The translations under genes were made by a program, and so were the position numbers. Source: Staphylococcus caprae (GTDB lineage Bacteria; Bacillota; Bacilli; Staphylococcales; Staphylococcaceae). Taken from it: DNA of 41,007 bases. The stretch spans positions 1 through 41,007 of the forward strand of contig NZ_PPRT01000033.1 of NCBI RefSeq assembly GCF_002902725.1, read 5' to 3'. Below are positions 32,283 to 41,007 of the stretch, one piece after another. The notes beneath the pieces are model-generated. The model was not told the origin of the DNA, did no database searches, and saw only the letters and a program-made list of their open reading frames with translations. The stretch's first letter is position 1, and every line of letters starts with the position of its first letter.

Positions 32283-33152
32283 ATGAAGAAAAAAGCGTTA
32301 CTACCTTTGTTTTTAGGGATAATGGTTTTTCTAGCTGGGTGTGACTACTCCAAACCTGAAAAGCAGGACGGATTCTTCTTTAATACATTCGTTCAACCAA
32401 TGAAACATCTCTTACAATGGTTAGGAAATGATGTATTTAATAATGACTATGGACTAGCAATTATTATCTTAGTTCTAGTAATTCGTTTAATCTTGTTACC
32501 ATTCATGTTATCAAACTATAAAAATAGTCACATGATGCGTGAAAAAATGAAAGTCGCTAAACCTGAAGTTGATGGCATTCAAGAAAAGGTTAAACGTGCA
32601 CGTACACAAGAAGAAAAAATGGCCGCAAACCAAGAATTAATGGAAGTTTATAAAAAATATGATATGAACCCTATGAAGAGCATGCTAGGTTGTTTACCTA
32701 TGTTGATTCAAATGCCAATCATTATGGGATTATACTTCGTATTGAAAGATAAACTTGTGAGTGGTCTTTCTGCACATCCTCATTTCTTATGGTTTAATTT
32801 AACTAAACCAGATATTTGGATTACAATTATTGCCGGTGTTCTTTACTTTATTCAAGCATATGTTTCAAGTAAAACAATGCCTCAAGAACAACGTCAAATG
32901 GGATACATGATGATGATTGTTTCTCCAATCATGATCATTTGGATTTCATTACAAGCATCATCAGCACTTGGCTTATATTGGTCAGTCAGTGCCTTATTCT
33001 TAGTAATACAAACGCACTTTGCAAACGTGTATTACTCTAAACTTGCTAAAAAAGAAGTTCAACCTTTCATTGAACAATATGAAAAAGAACATAACCCTTC
33101 TAAAAAGAAAGGTAAAAATACGCAAGTAGTCTCTAAAAATAATAAAAAATAA
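32283..33152 (+). CDS. yidC: Membrane protein insertase YidC/OxaA (lipoprotein)
   Basis: Encodes 289 residues. It inserts membrane proteins alone or with SecYEG. Lipoprotein signal peptide with lipobox LAGC, lipidated Cys20. Five membrane segments follow: the first (~58-77) contains the conserved Arg68 in VIRLILLPF, then a charged cytoplasmic loop (~80-115), then [20 protein letters not shown], a helix near 175 and [18 protein letters not shown]. The basic C-terminal tail (KKKGKN) fits ribosome contact. Ends at a strong terminator. Confidence 0.95.
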   Translation: MKKKALLPLFLGIMVFLAGCDYSKPEKQDGFFFNTFVQPMKHLLQWLGNDVFNNDYGLAIIILVLVIRLILLPFMLSNYKNSHMMREKMKVAKPEVDGIQEKVKRARTQEEKMAANQELMEVYKKYDMNPMKSMLGCLPMLIQMPIIMGLYFVLKDKLVSGLSAHPHFLWFNLTKPDIWITIIAGVLYFIQAYVSSKTMPQEQRQMGYMMMIVSPIMIIWISLQASSALGLYWSVSALFLVIQTHFANVYYSKLAKKEVQPFIEQYEKEHNPSKKKGKNTQVVSKNNKK

Positions 33153-33158
33153 AGTATA

Positions 33159-33198
33159 AAAACCAGCAAATCGCGATAGGATTTGCTGGTTTTTTAGT
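33159..33198. terminator. Terminator of yidC, likely bidirectional
   Basis: AACCAGCAAATC pairs with GGATTTGCTGGTT around a short loop, with TTTTTT after. On the minus strand the stem is followed by a T-rich stretch, so it can also end the HD-hydrolase transcript. Confidence 0.92.
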
Positions 33199-33218
33199 TT
33201 TGAAAATGATATTCCAAA

Positions 33219-33869
33219 TCACTCTTTGAAATTCCATTCATTTAAAAATTGTTTTAAGAATTGAATCATAAATGTATGACGTTCTTCTGCAAGTTGCTTT
33301 CCAGTAGATGTATGCATTAAATCTTTAAGTTTTAATAATTTTTCGTAAAAATGTTTAATAGCTGAAGCATCATATTTATCAATTTCATTCATTTGAATTG
33401 ATTCGAAAGGCATATTCGTTTCAGTCCACATAGGTTCTCCAAAATGTCCTGCAAATTGAAATGTTCGTGCAATACCAATGGCACCTAATGCGTCGAGACG
33501 ATCTGCATCTCTTACAATTTTTCCATCGATAGACATCTCTATGTTATTATTCTTTCCGCCTCTATAACTCATATGTTGAATGATATGGAGGATATGTTTA
33601 ATTTCTTCGTCAGTAAGCTCTATAGATTTCAAGAATGATACTAATTTCGAGTAGGCTAGCTTTTCATCAGTAATTTTATTATCTACCGTATCATGAAGAA
33701 GTGCAGCAAGCTCGATGATAAGCGTGTCTGTATATCCCTCATTGTGTGCAATATGTAATGCTAGCGCATATACACGCTCCACATGCGCTACATCATGCCC
33801 CGTGTAGTCATCTTTGTGTGCGTTTTTCATATAATCACGTGCGTATTTAATTTTTAATTCATTTTCCAT
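33219..33869 (-). CDS. HD-domain phosphohydrolase
   Basis: Encodes 216 residues. Metal ligands of the HD superfamily are in place: His25 in TGHDVAHV, His59-Asp60 in ALLHD, and Asp121/Asp123 in VRDADRLDALGAIG. It belongs with small bacterial HD hydrolases such as YedJ/YpgQ, some of which act on nucleotides; the substrate is unknown. AAGGAGCC lies before ATG on the minus strand. It lies 59 bp downstream of cls on the same strand with a weak hairpin between. Confidence 0.88.
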   Translation of the reverse strand: MENELKIKYARDYMKNAHKDDYTGHDVAHVERVYALALHIAHNEGYTDTLIIELAALLHDTVDNKITDEKLAYSKLVSFLKSIELTDEEIKHILHIIQHMSYRGGKNNNIEMSIDGKIVRDADRLDALGAIGIARTFQFAGHFGEPMWTETNMPFESIQMNEIDKYDASAIKHFYEKLLKLKDLMHTSTGKQLAEERHTFMIQFLKQFLNEWNFKE

Positions 33870-33892
33870 AAAATGGCTCCTTAATAGAATGA

Positions 33893-33917
33893 GAGGTTCA
33901 GGACATTCCCGAACCTC
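33893..33917 (-). terminator. Hairpin between cls and the HD gene
   Basis: GAGGTTC pairs with GAACCTC around an 11-nt interior with GG/CC. On the minus strand no real T-run follows, so termination would be partial at best. Confidence 0.45.
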
Positions 33918-33928
33918 ACAGTTGAAAG

Positions 33929-35413
33929 TTATAAAATTGGTGAAAGTAATTGAGAAATACCTTCTTTAAATTTGACCCAAGTACTACGTTGTTCGTAATT
34001 CTCTTTTGTAAGTCTATAAGAGACTTTCATATCGTTAATAAATGCTTGTTTAAGAGAACGTGCCACGCCTTCATCATATATAAAGGCATTGACTTCGAAA
34101 TTGAGTGTAAAGCTTCGATTATCCATGTTAGCGGTACCCACACTCGCAAGTTCGTCGTCAATGACTAACGTCTTAGAATGTAGGAAGCCGTTGTCATAAT
34201 GATACACTTTAACACCAGCTTCTAGTAATGACGCAACATTTTTCAATGTGGCCCAATACACAAACGGGTGATCAGGTATACTAGGTATCATAATATTGAC
34301 TTCTACGCCGCCTAAAGCAGCAATTTTAATGGAATCCAGAAAGGCTTGGTCTGGAATAAAATATGGCGATTGAATATAAATAGATTCTTTGGCTGAAGAG
34401 ATCATTTTTAGATAACCGTATTTGATTTGTTCCCAGTCTTCATCAGGTCCGCTAGAGGCAATTTGAATACCGATTGTACCTCCAGAATCTACATCAGGGA
34501 AATAACGCTCTTCATAAGTTAAATTGTCACGCGTGGATTGAGAGTTCCAATCTAGAATAAAGCGTAATTGTAATGCGTTGACAGCTTCGCCTTCAATACG
34601 TAAATGCGTATCTCTCCAGTAACCAAATTTCTTCGATTTACCTAAGTATTCATCACCAACATTGAAGCCACCGACGTAGCCAATTTTACCGTCTATAACC
34701 ACAATCTTTCTATGATTTCTATTGTTCATTCTTAAATTAATAAGCGGTAATTTAGAAGGGAAGAAGGATTCGGCATGTCCGCCTTTAGCACGGAAACGTT
34801 TCAAATCTTTTTTACGTAAGTCTCTTGAACCCATATCGTCAAAGAGCATTTTGACCTCAATACCTTCTTCAGCTTTCTTCTCTAGTTCGAAAAGGATCTG
34901 CTTTCCAAGACCATCACTATGAAAGATATAATACTGAATATGTATATAGTCTTGAGCATGACGTATATCTTGAATTAAATCATCAAATTTTTGTTGACCA
35001 TCTGTATAAACCGTCAAATCATTATCCGTAGTTAAAAAGGCTGCGTTGTTATATAACAACATTTGAACCATTTCTTTGAATTTAACAATTTGATGGTTGC
35101 CTTTAGAGAAATCTTGTTTTTTAAGCGCCTCTAGTTGTTCATCCACAATCATTTCCAATCCGATTTTATCTTCTTTATTCAATTTGAAAATTTGGTCTCG
35201 TTGAATTTGACGACCTAACAATAAATATAAAATAAAGCCGATTAATGGGAGAAATACGAGTACAAGTAACCAAGCCCATATGGAATTTGCTGTTCGTCTC
35301 TCCATGAAAATGATAATAAATGCGAAAATTAAATTCAGCAAGAAAGCGCCAATCAATATAACATTCATAATAATGTTTGAATGGTGAAGCGCCATAGTAA
35401 AGACTTCTAACAT
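33929..35413 (-). CDS. cls: Cardiolipin synthase
   Basis: Encodes 494 residues, the length of S. aureus Cls2. It condenses two phosphatidylglycerols to cardiolipin at the membrane. Two N-terminal membrane helices (~12-37, ~43-66) precede two phospholipase D domains with HKD motifs: His234, Lys236, Asp241 (HRKIVVIDG) and His412, Lys414, Asp419 (HSKTLVIDD). AAAGGAGGCACCCC precedes the chosen ATG at 35413-35411; a longer reading by six codons (MQRRHP) starts within that ribosome binding site. The cls2 assignment over cls1 rests on position and overall sequence. Confidence 0.95.
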   Translation of the reverse strand: MLEVFTMALHHSNIIMNVILIGAFLLNLIFAFIIIFMERRTANSIWAWLLVLVFLPLIGFILYLLLGRQIQRDQIFKLNKEDKIGLEMIVDEQLEALKKQDFSKGNHQIVKFKEMVQMLLYNNAAFLTTDNDLTVYTDGQQKFDDLIQDIRHAQDYIHIQYYIFHSDGLGKQILFELEKKAEEGIEVKMLFDDMGSRDLRKKDLKRFRAKGGHAESFFPSKLPLINLRMNNRNHRKIVVIDGKIGYVGGFNVGDEYLGKSKKFGYWRDTHLRIEGEAVNALQLRFILDWNSQSTRDNLTYEERYFPDVDSGGTIGIQIASSGPDEDWEQIKYGYLKMISSAKESIYIQSPYFIPDQAFLDSIKIAALGGVEVNIMIPSIPDHPFVYWATLKNVASLLEAGVKVYHYDNGFLHSKTLVIDDELASVGTANMDNRSFTLNFEVNAFIYDEGVARSLKQAFINDMKVSYRLTKENYEQRSTWVKFKEGISQLLSPIL

Positions 35414-35463
35414 GGGGTGCCTCCTTTGCAATTGCCATACATTATTTATTTTTTAACTATTCA

Positions 35464-35492
35464 ATTATAGCATGAAGAATGTTGAATATCAT
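35464..35492 (-). promoter_or_regulatory. Promoter of cls with extended -10
   Basis: On the minus strand, TGcTATAAT (hexamer 35469-35464) with ATGATA 17 bp upstream (35492-35487), about 50 bp before the cls start. Confidence 0.65.
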
Positions 35493-35525
35493 AGTCGGTT
35501 TTTATTTTGAAAAGGAATTAAACAA

Positions 35526-35554
35526 TTGACTTCATCAATATCGAATAATACCAT
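35526..35554 (+). promoter_or_regulatory. Putative promoter of csoR-csoZ
   Basis: TTGACT at 35526-35531 and TACCAT at 35549-35554, 17-bp spacing. No GC-rich CsoR-type pseudo-palindrome is seen around it, so autoregulation is not supported by the sequence. Confidence 0.5.
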
Positions 35555-35584
35555 GATGAAGAGTAGAGAAACGAGGTGACGCTT

Positions 35585-35878
35585 GTGACTGAAAATGAAA
35601 AAGCACATCATTCAGATCAAACAAAAGCAAATTTAAAATCACGTTTAAACCGAATAGAAGGGCAAGTTAGAGCAATTAATCGCATGATTGAAGACGACGT
35701 TTATTGTGATGATGTTTTAACTCAAATAAGAGCAACACGTTCAGCACTCAATAGTGTAGCAACCAAGTTACTCGATCATCATATGAAAAGTTGTATCATG
35801 AACAAAGTGAACAATGGTGCACAAGAAGAAGCAATGGAAGAATTATTAGTTACCTTTCAAAAATTAATTAAAGATTAA
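35585..35878 (+). CDS. csoR: Copper-sensing repressor CsoR
   Basis: Encodes 97 residues. The four-helix CsoR/RcnR fold has no classical helix-turn-helix. Cu(I) ligands are Cys41, His66 and Cys70 (VYCDD and HHMKSC), the C-H-C set of true copper sensors rather than the persulfide sensor CstR. It represses copper export genes until Cu(I) binds. The start is GTG 35585 with ACGAGGTGA eight bases before; in-frame GTG 35576 lies within that site. csoZ follows after 13 bp. Confidence 0.95.
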   Translation: MTENEKAHHSDQTKANLKSRLNRIEGQVRAINRMIEDDVYCDDVLTQIRATRSALNSVATKLLDHHMKSCIMNKVNNGAQEEAMEELLVTFQKLIKD

Positions 35879-35891
35879 CGAGGGATATACA

Positions 35892-36098
35892 GTGAAAAAT
35901 GAAATCATCTATGTTTCAGGTGTCGAAACGACTGAACAAGAAAATATGCTAATGGAACGTTTACAAAACATGATTGGCGTTTATAATGTGGCAATTGATA
36001 GTAAAGTAGGAGAAATAAAAGTCGAGTTTGATACGCCTGCGAATTTAAATAGTATCGAAAAAGAGGTATATGATTCAGGTTATCGAATATTATATTAA
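35892..36098 (+). CDS. csoZ: CopZ-like protein without the CxxC motif (CsoZ)
   Basis: Encodes 68 residues from GTG 35892 (GAGGG seven bases before). The heavy-metal-associated domain pattern is visible: strand EIIYVSGVE, helix with ENMLMERLQNMIGVYNVAID, strands EIKVEFD and YRILY. However the loop that carries the MxCxxC copper site in CopZ reads GVETTEQEN here, with no cysteine in the whole protein. It cannot bind copper in the usual way. It is paired with csoR in S. aureus, where it is called csoZ and described as a putative copper chaperone. Confidence 0.8.
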   Translation: MKNEIIYVSGVETTEQENMLMERLQNMIGVYNVAIDSKVGEIKVEFDTPANLNSIEKEVYDSGYRILY

Positions 36099-36233
36099 AA
36101 TGTTGTCCAACTTATTTCTGAATGATATTTTTCTTTATTTAGAAATATTTTTAAAAATTTTACAAATGATGTAGTAAAGTAGTCAGAATTAGGGTATGAT
36201 AACCTTGAAGTCAATCCAAACGAGGTGATTATA

Positions 36234-36371
36234 GTGAAGAATCCAGATAAGATTCAAAACGTAGTCAAATTATTATCATCATTAGGTGTAAATATTAAAA
36301 AAACTAAATCTCGTTTAGATATTATTAATACCTTACCTACATCTAATAAAGTAAGTCATGAGTTAAAATAA
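36234..36371 (+). CDS. Hypothetical 45-residue protein
   Basis: GTG 36234 is preceded by GAGGTGA (36222-36228), a strong ribosome binding site. The product is basic and lysine-rich (MKNPDKIQNVVKLL, then IKKTKSRLDIINTL), predicted helical, no signal, no cysteine. It begins 135 bp after csoZ and ends just before a good terminator, which supports a real transcript. The gap before it contains an AT-rich hairpin (TATTTCT/AGAAATA, 36113-36147). Function unknown; not a family I recognise. Confidence 0.65.
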   Translation: MKNPDKIQNVVKLLSSLGVNIKKTKSRLDIINTLPTSNKVSHELK

Positions 36372-36382
36372 TTTGTTGATAT

Positions 36383-36413
36383 AAAAAGCACTCACAATTC
36401 GTGAGTGCTTTTT
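36383..36413. terminator. Bidirectional terminator between the 45-residue gene and rodA
   Basis: AAAAAGCACTCAC pairs exactly with GTGAGTGCTTTTT around AATTC. The A-run and T-run make it symmetric, serving convergent transcripts. Confidence 0.95.
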
Positions 36414-36427
36414 ATGTGCTCAAATGT

Positions 36428-37639
36428 TTATGCTGCTTTAGTTGTATCTGGTATTTCAGGCTCCTGATAGCGTTGAGGTTCATGGTAATAAATAGAGAGT
36501 ACAACACCAATACCAGTCATTAAACTCCATAATGAACTACCACCGTAACTAATAAATGGTAAAGGAATACCAGTAATCGGAAGTAATTGAACAGTCATAC
36601 CAATATTTTGTAATACATGGAAGACAATGAGTGACACATAGCCAATAATAAATACTTTATTATATTGACTATTAATTTTACTAGCCAGTCTAATTAAATG
36701 GAAAACTAAAAATAAGAAAATAAGAATAAGTACCACAGAACCAATGAATCCCATTTCCTCACCAACTACTGAGAATATAAAGTCAGTATGATTTTCAGGA
36801 ATGTAAACTTCACCGTGATTGTAGCCTTTTCCTAATAGTTGCCCAGAACCAATTGCCTTGAGAGATTCAGTTAAATGGTAACCATCACCACTACTATATG
36901 AGTAAGGATCTAACCATGAATTGATACGACCCATTTGATACATCTTAATGCCTAATATACTCTCGATTAATGTTGGTTTGAAAATGATAGCCAAAATAAT
37001 ACTAGCGCCACCGACAAATGCAGCAATAAATAATGGTGCAAGAATTCTCCAAGTAATACCACTGACTAACAACACACCTGCAATAATTGCACAAATCACA
37101 AGGGTAGTACCTAAGTCATTTTGTAATAAAATTAAAGCGGTAGGAAAGATAGACACACCAATAATTTTTAAGAATAACATCAAATCTGATTGGAAAGATT
37201 TGTTGAAAGTGAATTGATTATGTTTAGAAATCGTTTTGGCTAATGCTAGAATTAAAATAATTTTCATAAATTCTGAAGGTTGGATACTAATTGGACCAAA
37301 ACTATACCAACTTTTTGCACCATTAATTACTGGCGTAATGGCTGTTTCGGGTAAGATAAGTAATCCAATCAATAGAATACAGAAAATAAAATATAATAGA
37401 TATGTATTGTTTTTAATCTTTTTTGGAGAAATAATCATGATTAAGAAAGCCATGATGGCTCCAAAAATGTAGTAAATAACTTGTCTAATACTGAAGTTTG
37501 CACTGTATTGTCCGCCACCCATCGCAGAACTAATCAGTGTAACGCTAATCATTGCTAACACTGTGATAATCAGTACTAATACCCAGTCGACTTTACGAAA
37601 CCAATGTTTGCTTGGTTGTTGACGAGATGAATAATTCAT
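36428..37639 (-). CDS. rodA: RodA, SEDS peptidoglycan glycosyltransferase
   Basis: Encodes 403 residues with about ten membrane helices. SEDS proteins polymerise lipid II into glycan strands together with a class B PBP. Signatures: GAKSWYSFGPISIQPSEF (~107-124), LLQNDLGTTL, RINSWLDPY with Asp244 as the likely essential loop aspartate, GYHLTESLKAIGSGQLLGKG, ENHTDFIFSVVGEEMG and PFISYGGSS. In S. aureus the FtsW and RodA paralogues are separate, and this position near ddl-murF fits RodA. AAAGGAGTAAGCA precedes ATG on the minus strand. Confidence 0.92.
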   Translation of the reverse strand: MNYSSRQQPSKHWFRKVDWVLVLIITVLAMISVTLISSAMGGGQYSANFSIRQVIYYIFGAIMAFLIMIISPKKIKNNTYLLYFIFCILLIGLLILPETAITPVINGAKSWYSFGPISIQPSEFMKIILILALAKTISKHNQFTFNKSFQSDLMLFLKIIGVSIFPTALILLQNDLGTTLVICAIIAGVLLVSGITWRILAPLFIAAFVGGASIILAIIFKPTLIESILGIKMYQMGRINSWLDPYSYSSGDGYHLTESLKAIGSGQLLGKGYNHGEVYIPENHTDFIFSVVGEEMGFIGSVVLILIFLFLVFHLIRLASKINSQYNKVFIIGYVSLIVFHVLQNIGMTVQLLPITGIPLPFISYGGSSLWSLMTGIGVVLSIYYHEPQRYQEPEIPDTTKAA

Positions 37640-37838
37640 TGCTTACTCCTTTATAATCATGTGTGTATTAATATTTTCTAAAAATGATCAATGTTGTATG
37701 TCATTCATTCGTTAGTCAAATCAGAATGTAGATTTATCGTCTAAATAAATATTCTATATTGATTTTACATGACTTTTTTTAAATTTGCTAGAATATCAAG
37801 ACGTCAAGAACCAATGGTCATTTTTAAGAAGTATTGCG

Positions 37839-38090
37839 ACTACTTGAAAAGAAATTCAGACTGTAGATGGCCTTTTTAAAGAAACGACTGATATTACAAT
37901 ACTTCGTATTGCTTTAGCTCCCTTGCCGCGGGCATGGCTTGAGCCTGTAGTCTCAAGACGCATGCTATTCCTGCAGGCGTGTCGCTATCAATACTCAGTT
38001 ATGCAAGTGTGAATATTCGATAGAAAAGACTTTCTAACACACTGCTTCGTTTATTTTATTTTTTGTCGATAGGATTTACTACTTGAAAAG
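37839..38090 (+). repeat. 13-bp direct repeats flanking the GC-rich element
   Basis: ACTACTTGAAAAG occurs at 37839-37851 and again at 38078-38090. The 226 bp between them hold the GC-rich structured element. The arrangement could be a target duplication from insertion of a small element, or chance within a longer repeat. Confidence 0.5.
37906..37994 (+). ncRNA. GC-rich structured element upstream of ddl (possible RNA or repeat)
   Basis: About 90 bases are clearly richer in G+C than the flanks. GTATTG (37906-37911) pairs with CAATAC (37989-37994) as a closing stem. Inside are CCTTGCC/GGCATGG (one mismatch), CTTGAG/CTCAAG (37938-37943 with 37952-37957), and a further GACGC..TGC/GCAGGCGTGTC pairing. 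An ATACTTCGTAT mini-hairpin lies at the left. There is no ORF. It is likely a dispersed staphylococcal intergenic repeat or a small RNA; strand unknown. The rest of 37640-38285 shows only AT-rich sequence, plus TTATGTA/TACATAA at 38190-38213. Confidence 0.45.
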
Positions 38091-38237
38091 TATTGATGAT
38101 GTAAAGAAGTCATTAAAAATTAAATTTATGGGTGGATTATCAAATGCAATTAATTTTAGAAATATGATAATATTAAGTTTCAGAGATCGTTATGTACATT
38201 GAGTGATACATAAGAAATAAAAAACAACAATTATTAA

Positions 38238-39356
<1,119 letters not shown>

Positions 39357-39371
39357 TAAAGGAATATTAAT

Positions 39372-40727
39372 ATGATTAATGTTACATTACAACAAATACA
39401 AAATTGGATATCTTGCGAAATTGATGAACAATATTTAACTCGTTCAATTAAAGGTGTCACGATTGATTCTCGCGCTATTGAAAAGGATATGCTATTTATT
39501 CCGTTTAAAGGTGAGAATGTAGATGGCCATCGTTTTATTGCCCAAGCGCTAAAGGACGGTGCTGGTGCTTCATTTTCAGAAAGGGGAACTGAGTTAAGCG
39601 AAGATGTTGAAGGCCCAATCATATGGGTCGAAGATACACTTCAAGCATTGCAAGACTTGGCTAAGGCATATCTTAAACATGTCAATCCTAAAGTGATAGC
39701 AGTCACAGGGTCAAACGGTAAAACGACGACGAAAGATATGATTGAAAGTGTGTTAACTACAGAATTTAAAGTTAAGAAGACACAAGGTAATTATAATAAT
39801 GAAATTGGCATGCCTTTAACAATATTAGATTTGGATGAAGATACAGAAATTTCTATTCTAGAAATGGGCATGTCCGGTTTCCACGAAATTGAATTGTTAT
39901 CAACGATTGCTGAACCAGATATTGCAGTCATTACGAATATTGGTGAATCACATATGCAAGATTTAGGTTCCAGAGAAGGCATTGCTAAAGCTAAATCTGA
40001 AATAACAATCGGTTTAAAAGACAATGGAACATTTATTTATGATGGCGACGAGCCATTATTAACCCCACATGTCAAACAGATTCAGCAAGCGAAGCTCATT
40101 AGTGTCGGTTTAGGCGATGCAAATTCACTTGTATGTCATGTTGATGATGTTGAAACTGAAGGCATTGGATTTACAATTAATAATGACGAAAGTTATGTTT
40201 TACCTATTTTAGGTATACACAATATGAAGAACGCTGCGATTGCCATTGCAGTAGGGCATGAATTGGGATCACCTTACGCAACAATTAAAGAAAACATTCG
40301 TCATGTTCAATTGACAGGGATGCGTATGGAACGCCACCAAACTGATGATAATGTCACAGTGATTAATGATGCTTACAATGCCAGTCCTACAAGTATGAAG
40401 GCAGCTATTGATACACTAAGTAGTATGGAAGGTCGCAAGATACTTATTTTAGCTGACGTCTTAGAATTAGGTACAAATAGTCAACAGATGCACGAAGAGG
40501 TAGGCACTTATTTAGATGGTAAGTCTATTGATATTTTGTTCACTTATGGTACGGAAGCAGAATATATTTTCAATACAGGTCAAAGCTATGTTGAAACAGC
40601 TAAACACTTTGATGATAAATCTGAATTGATTAAAGAATTAAAAGCTATTGTGAAAGAAAATGATAAAATTTTAGTTAAAGGTTCACGAGGAATGAAACTC
40701 GAAGAAGTTGTTGAGGCACTTATTTAA
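39372..40727 (+). CDS. murF: UDP-MurNAc-tripeptide--D-Ala-D-Ala ligase
   Basis: Encodes 451 residues. It adds the Ddl product to UDP-MurNAc-tripeptide, the last cytoplasmic step of precursor synthesis. N-terminal substrate domain (~1-100, [23 protein letters not shown] region), central ATPase domain with P-loop [11 protein letters not shown] at 112-122 and [13 protein letters not shown]-terminal domain after ~320 with [26 protein letters not shown] precedes ATG 39372. Operon with ddl is evident from the 15-bp gap and functional link. Confidence 0.97.
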   Translation: MINVTLQQIQNWISCEIDEQYLTRSIKGVTIDSRAIEKDMLFIPFKGENVDGHRFIAQALKDGAGASFSERGTELSEDVEGPIIWVEDTLQALQDLAKAYLKHVNPKVIAVTGSNGKTTTKDMIESVLTTEFKVKKTQGNYNNEIGMPLTILDLDEDTEISILEMGMSGFHEIELLSTIAEPDIAVITNIGESHMQDLGSREGIAKAKSEITIGLKDNGTFIYDGDEPLLTPHVKQIQQAKLISVGLGDANSLVCHVDDVETEGIGFTINNDESYVLPILGIHNMKNAAIAIAVGHELGSPYATIKENIRHVQLTGMRMERHQTDDNVTVINDAYNASPTSMKAAIDTLSSMEGRKILILADVLELGTNSQQMHEEVGTYLDGKSIDILFTYGTEAEYIFNTGQSYVETAKHFDDKSELIKELKAIVKENDKILVKGSRGMKLEEVVEALI

Positions 40728-40744
40728 TTATTGAGAGTAAACTA

Positions 40745-40816
40745 AGCATGCACATGATTAATATAAAATCGGCTAAGTAATGTATAGAAGATTTTATCAT
40801 GTGTATGCTTTTTTTC
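40745..40816 (+). terminator. Terminator of ddl-murF
   Basis: AGCATGCACATGAT pairs with ATCATGTGTATGCT (one mismatch) across a 37-nt interior with AAAATC/GATTTT, then TTTTTTT. The remaining 190 bp to the window end carry a promoter and leader but no gene start that can be supported. Confidence 0.88.
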
Positions 40817-40932
40817 GTGAAAAAATTCATCCAGTAAAATGAAACGCTTACATCATATCATGTGCTATATTTTCCGGGTAGAATAATTTTAAAAAATTAA
40901 AGTAAAAGGTTAAAAGTAAGTTACTGCTTTAT

Positions 40933-40941
40933 TGCTATAAT
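40933..40941 (+). promoter_or_regulatory. Extended -10 promoter for the gene beyond the window
   Basis: TGcTATAAT (hexamer 40936-40941), no strong -35. In staphylococci cshA (DEAD-box RNA helicase) normally follows murF, so this may be its promoter and leader. Confidence 0.6.
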
Positions 40942-40995
40942 ATTTTTAAGGTGGTACTATATAGAAGTTGATAAAACATAAGTGAACATATATGC

Positions 40996-41007
40996 CTGTC
41001 TCTTATA
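40996..41007 (+). other. Match to Nextera transposase adapter at the contig end
   Basis: The last 12 bases are CTGTCTCTTATA, identical to the start of the Illumina Nextera mosaic-end adapter. This is likely untrimmed adapter, so these bases should not be treated as genome. Confidence 0.85.

Overview
The window is a contig from a Staphylococcus chromosome. It is AT-rich, and most proteins match S. aureus homologues in length and motifs closely enough to be placed one by one. The gene order is the conserved staphylococcal backbone from fbaA/murZ through rho, the atp operon, murA, sceD and ddl-murF. The species cannot be fixed by eye. A coagulase-negative species is likely because most proteins differ from the S. 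aureus versions at many positions (inference). The right edge ends in a 12-base match to the Nextera transposase adapter, so 41007 is probably a sequencing-library or contig end rather than a natural boundary.

Bases 1-2000 are accessory. They hold a divergent small membrane-protein gene cut by the window edge, a gene for a type VII-secreted lipase of the TslA kind (lipase domain first, helical secretion domain last), and a 99-residue helical partner gene. The lipase gene carries an in-frame TAA at codon 9. From 2100 the backbone starts: ywjG, fbaA, murZ, an HxlR-type regulator, aldA, rho, rpmE2, then tdk-prfA-prmC, tsaC-ptpB, ywlG-glyA-upp-mnaA and the full atpIBEFHAGDC operon. These cover glycolysis, cell-wall precursors, transcription termination, translation termination, nucleotide salvage, teichoic-acid precursors and ATP synthesis.

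From 24.5 to 33 kb come ywzB, murA (a second MurA besides MurZ), fabZ, convergent ywpF, a competence-type ssb, the WalR-box-bearing sceD, a TPP-riboswitch-controlled thiamine salvage operon tenA-thiD-thiM-thiE, and yidC. From 33 to 41 kb come minus-strand HD hydrolase and cls, the csoR-csoZ copper pair, an unlisted 45-residue gene, minus-strand rodA, a 646-bp gene-free gap with a GC-rich RNA-like element, then ddl and murF. The window ends in the leader of the next gene, in staphylococci usually the RNA helicase cshA.

The most informative observations are the broken T7SS lipase, the adapter-like contig end, the ssb leader with overlapping inverted repeats, the 24-bp palindrome plus WalR box before sceD, hairpins inside the atp operon (one just after the c-subunit gene), the duplicated switching arm of the TPP riboswitch, and the structured element upstream of ddl.
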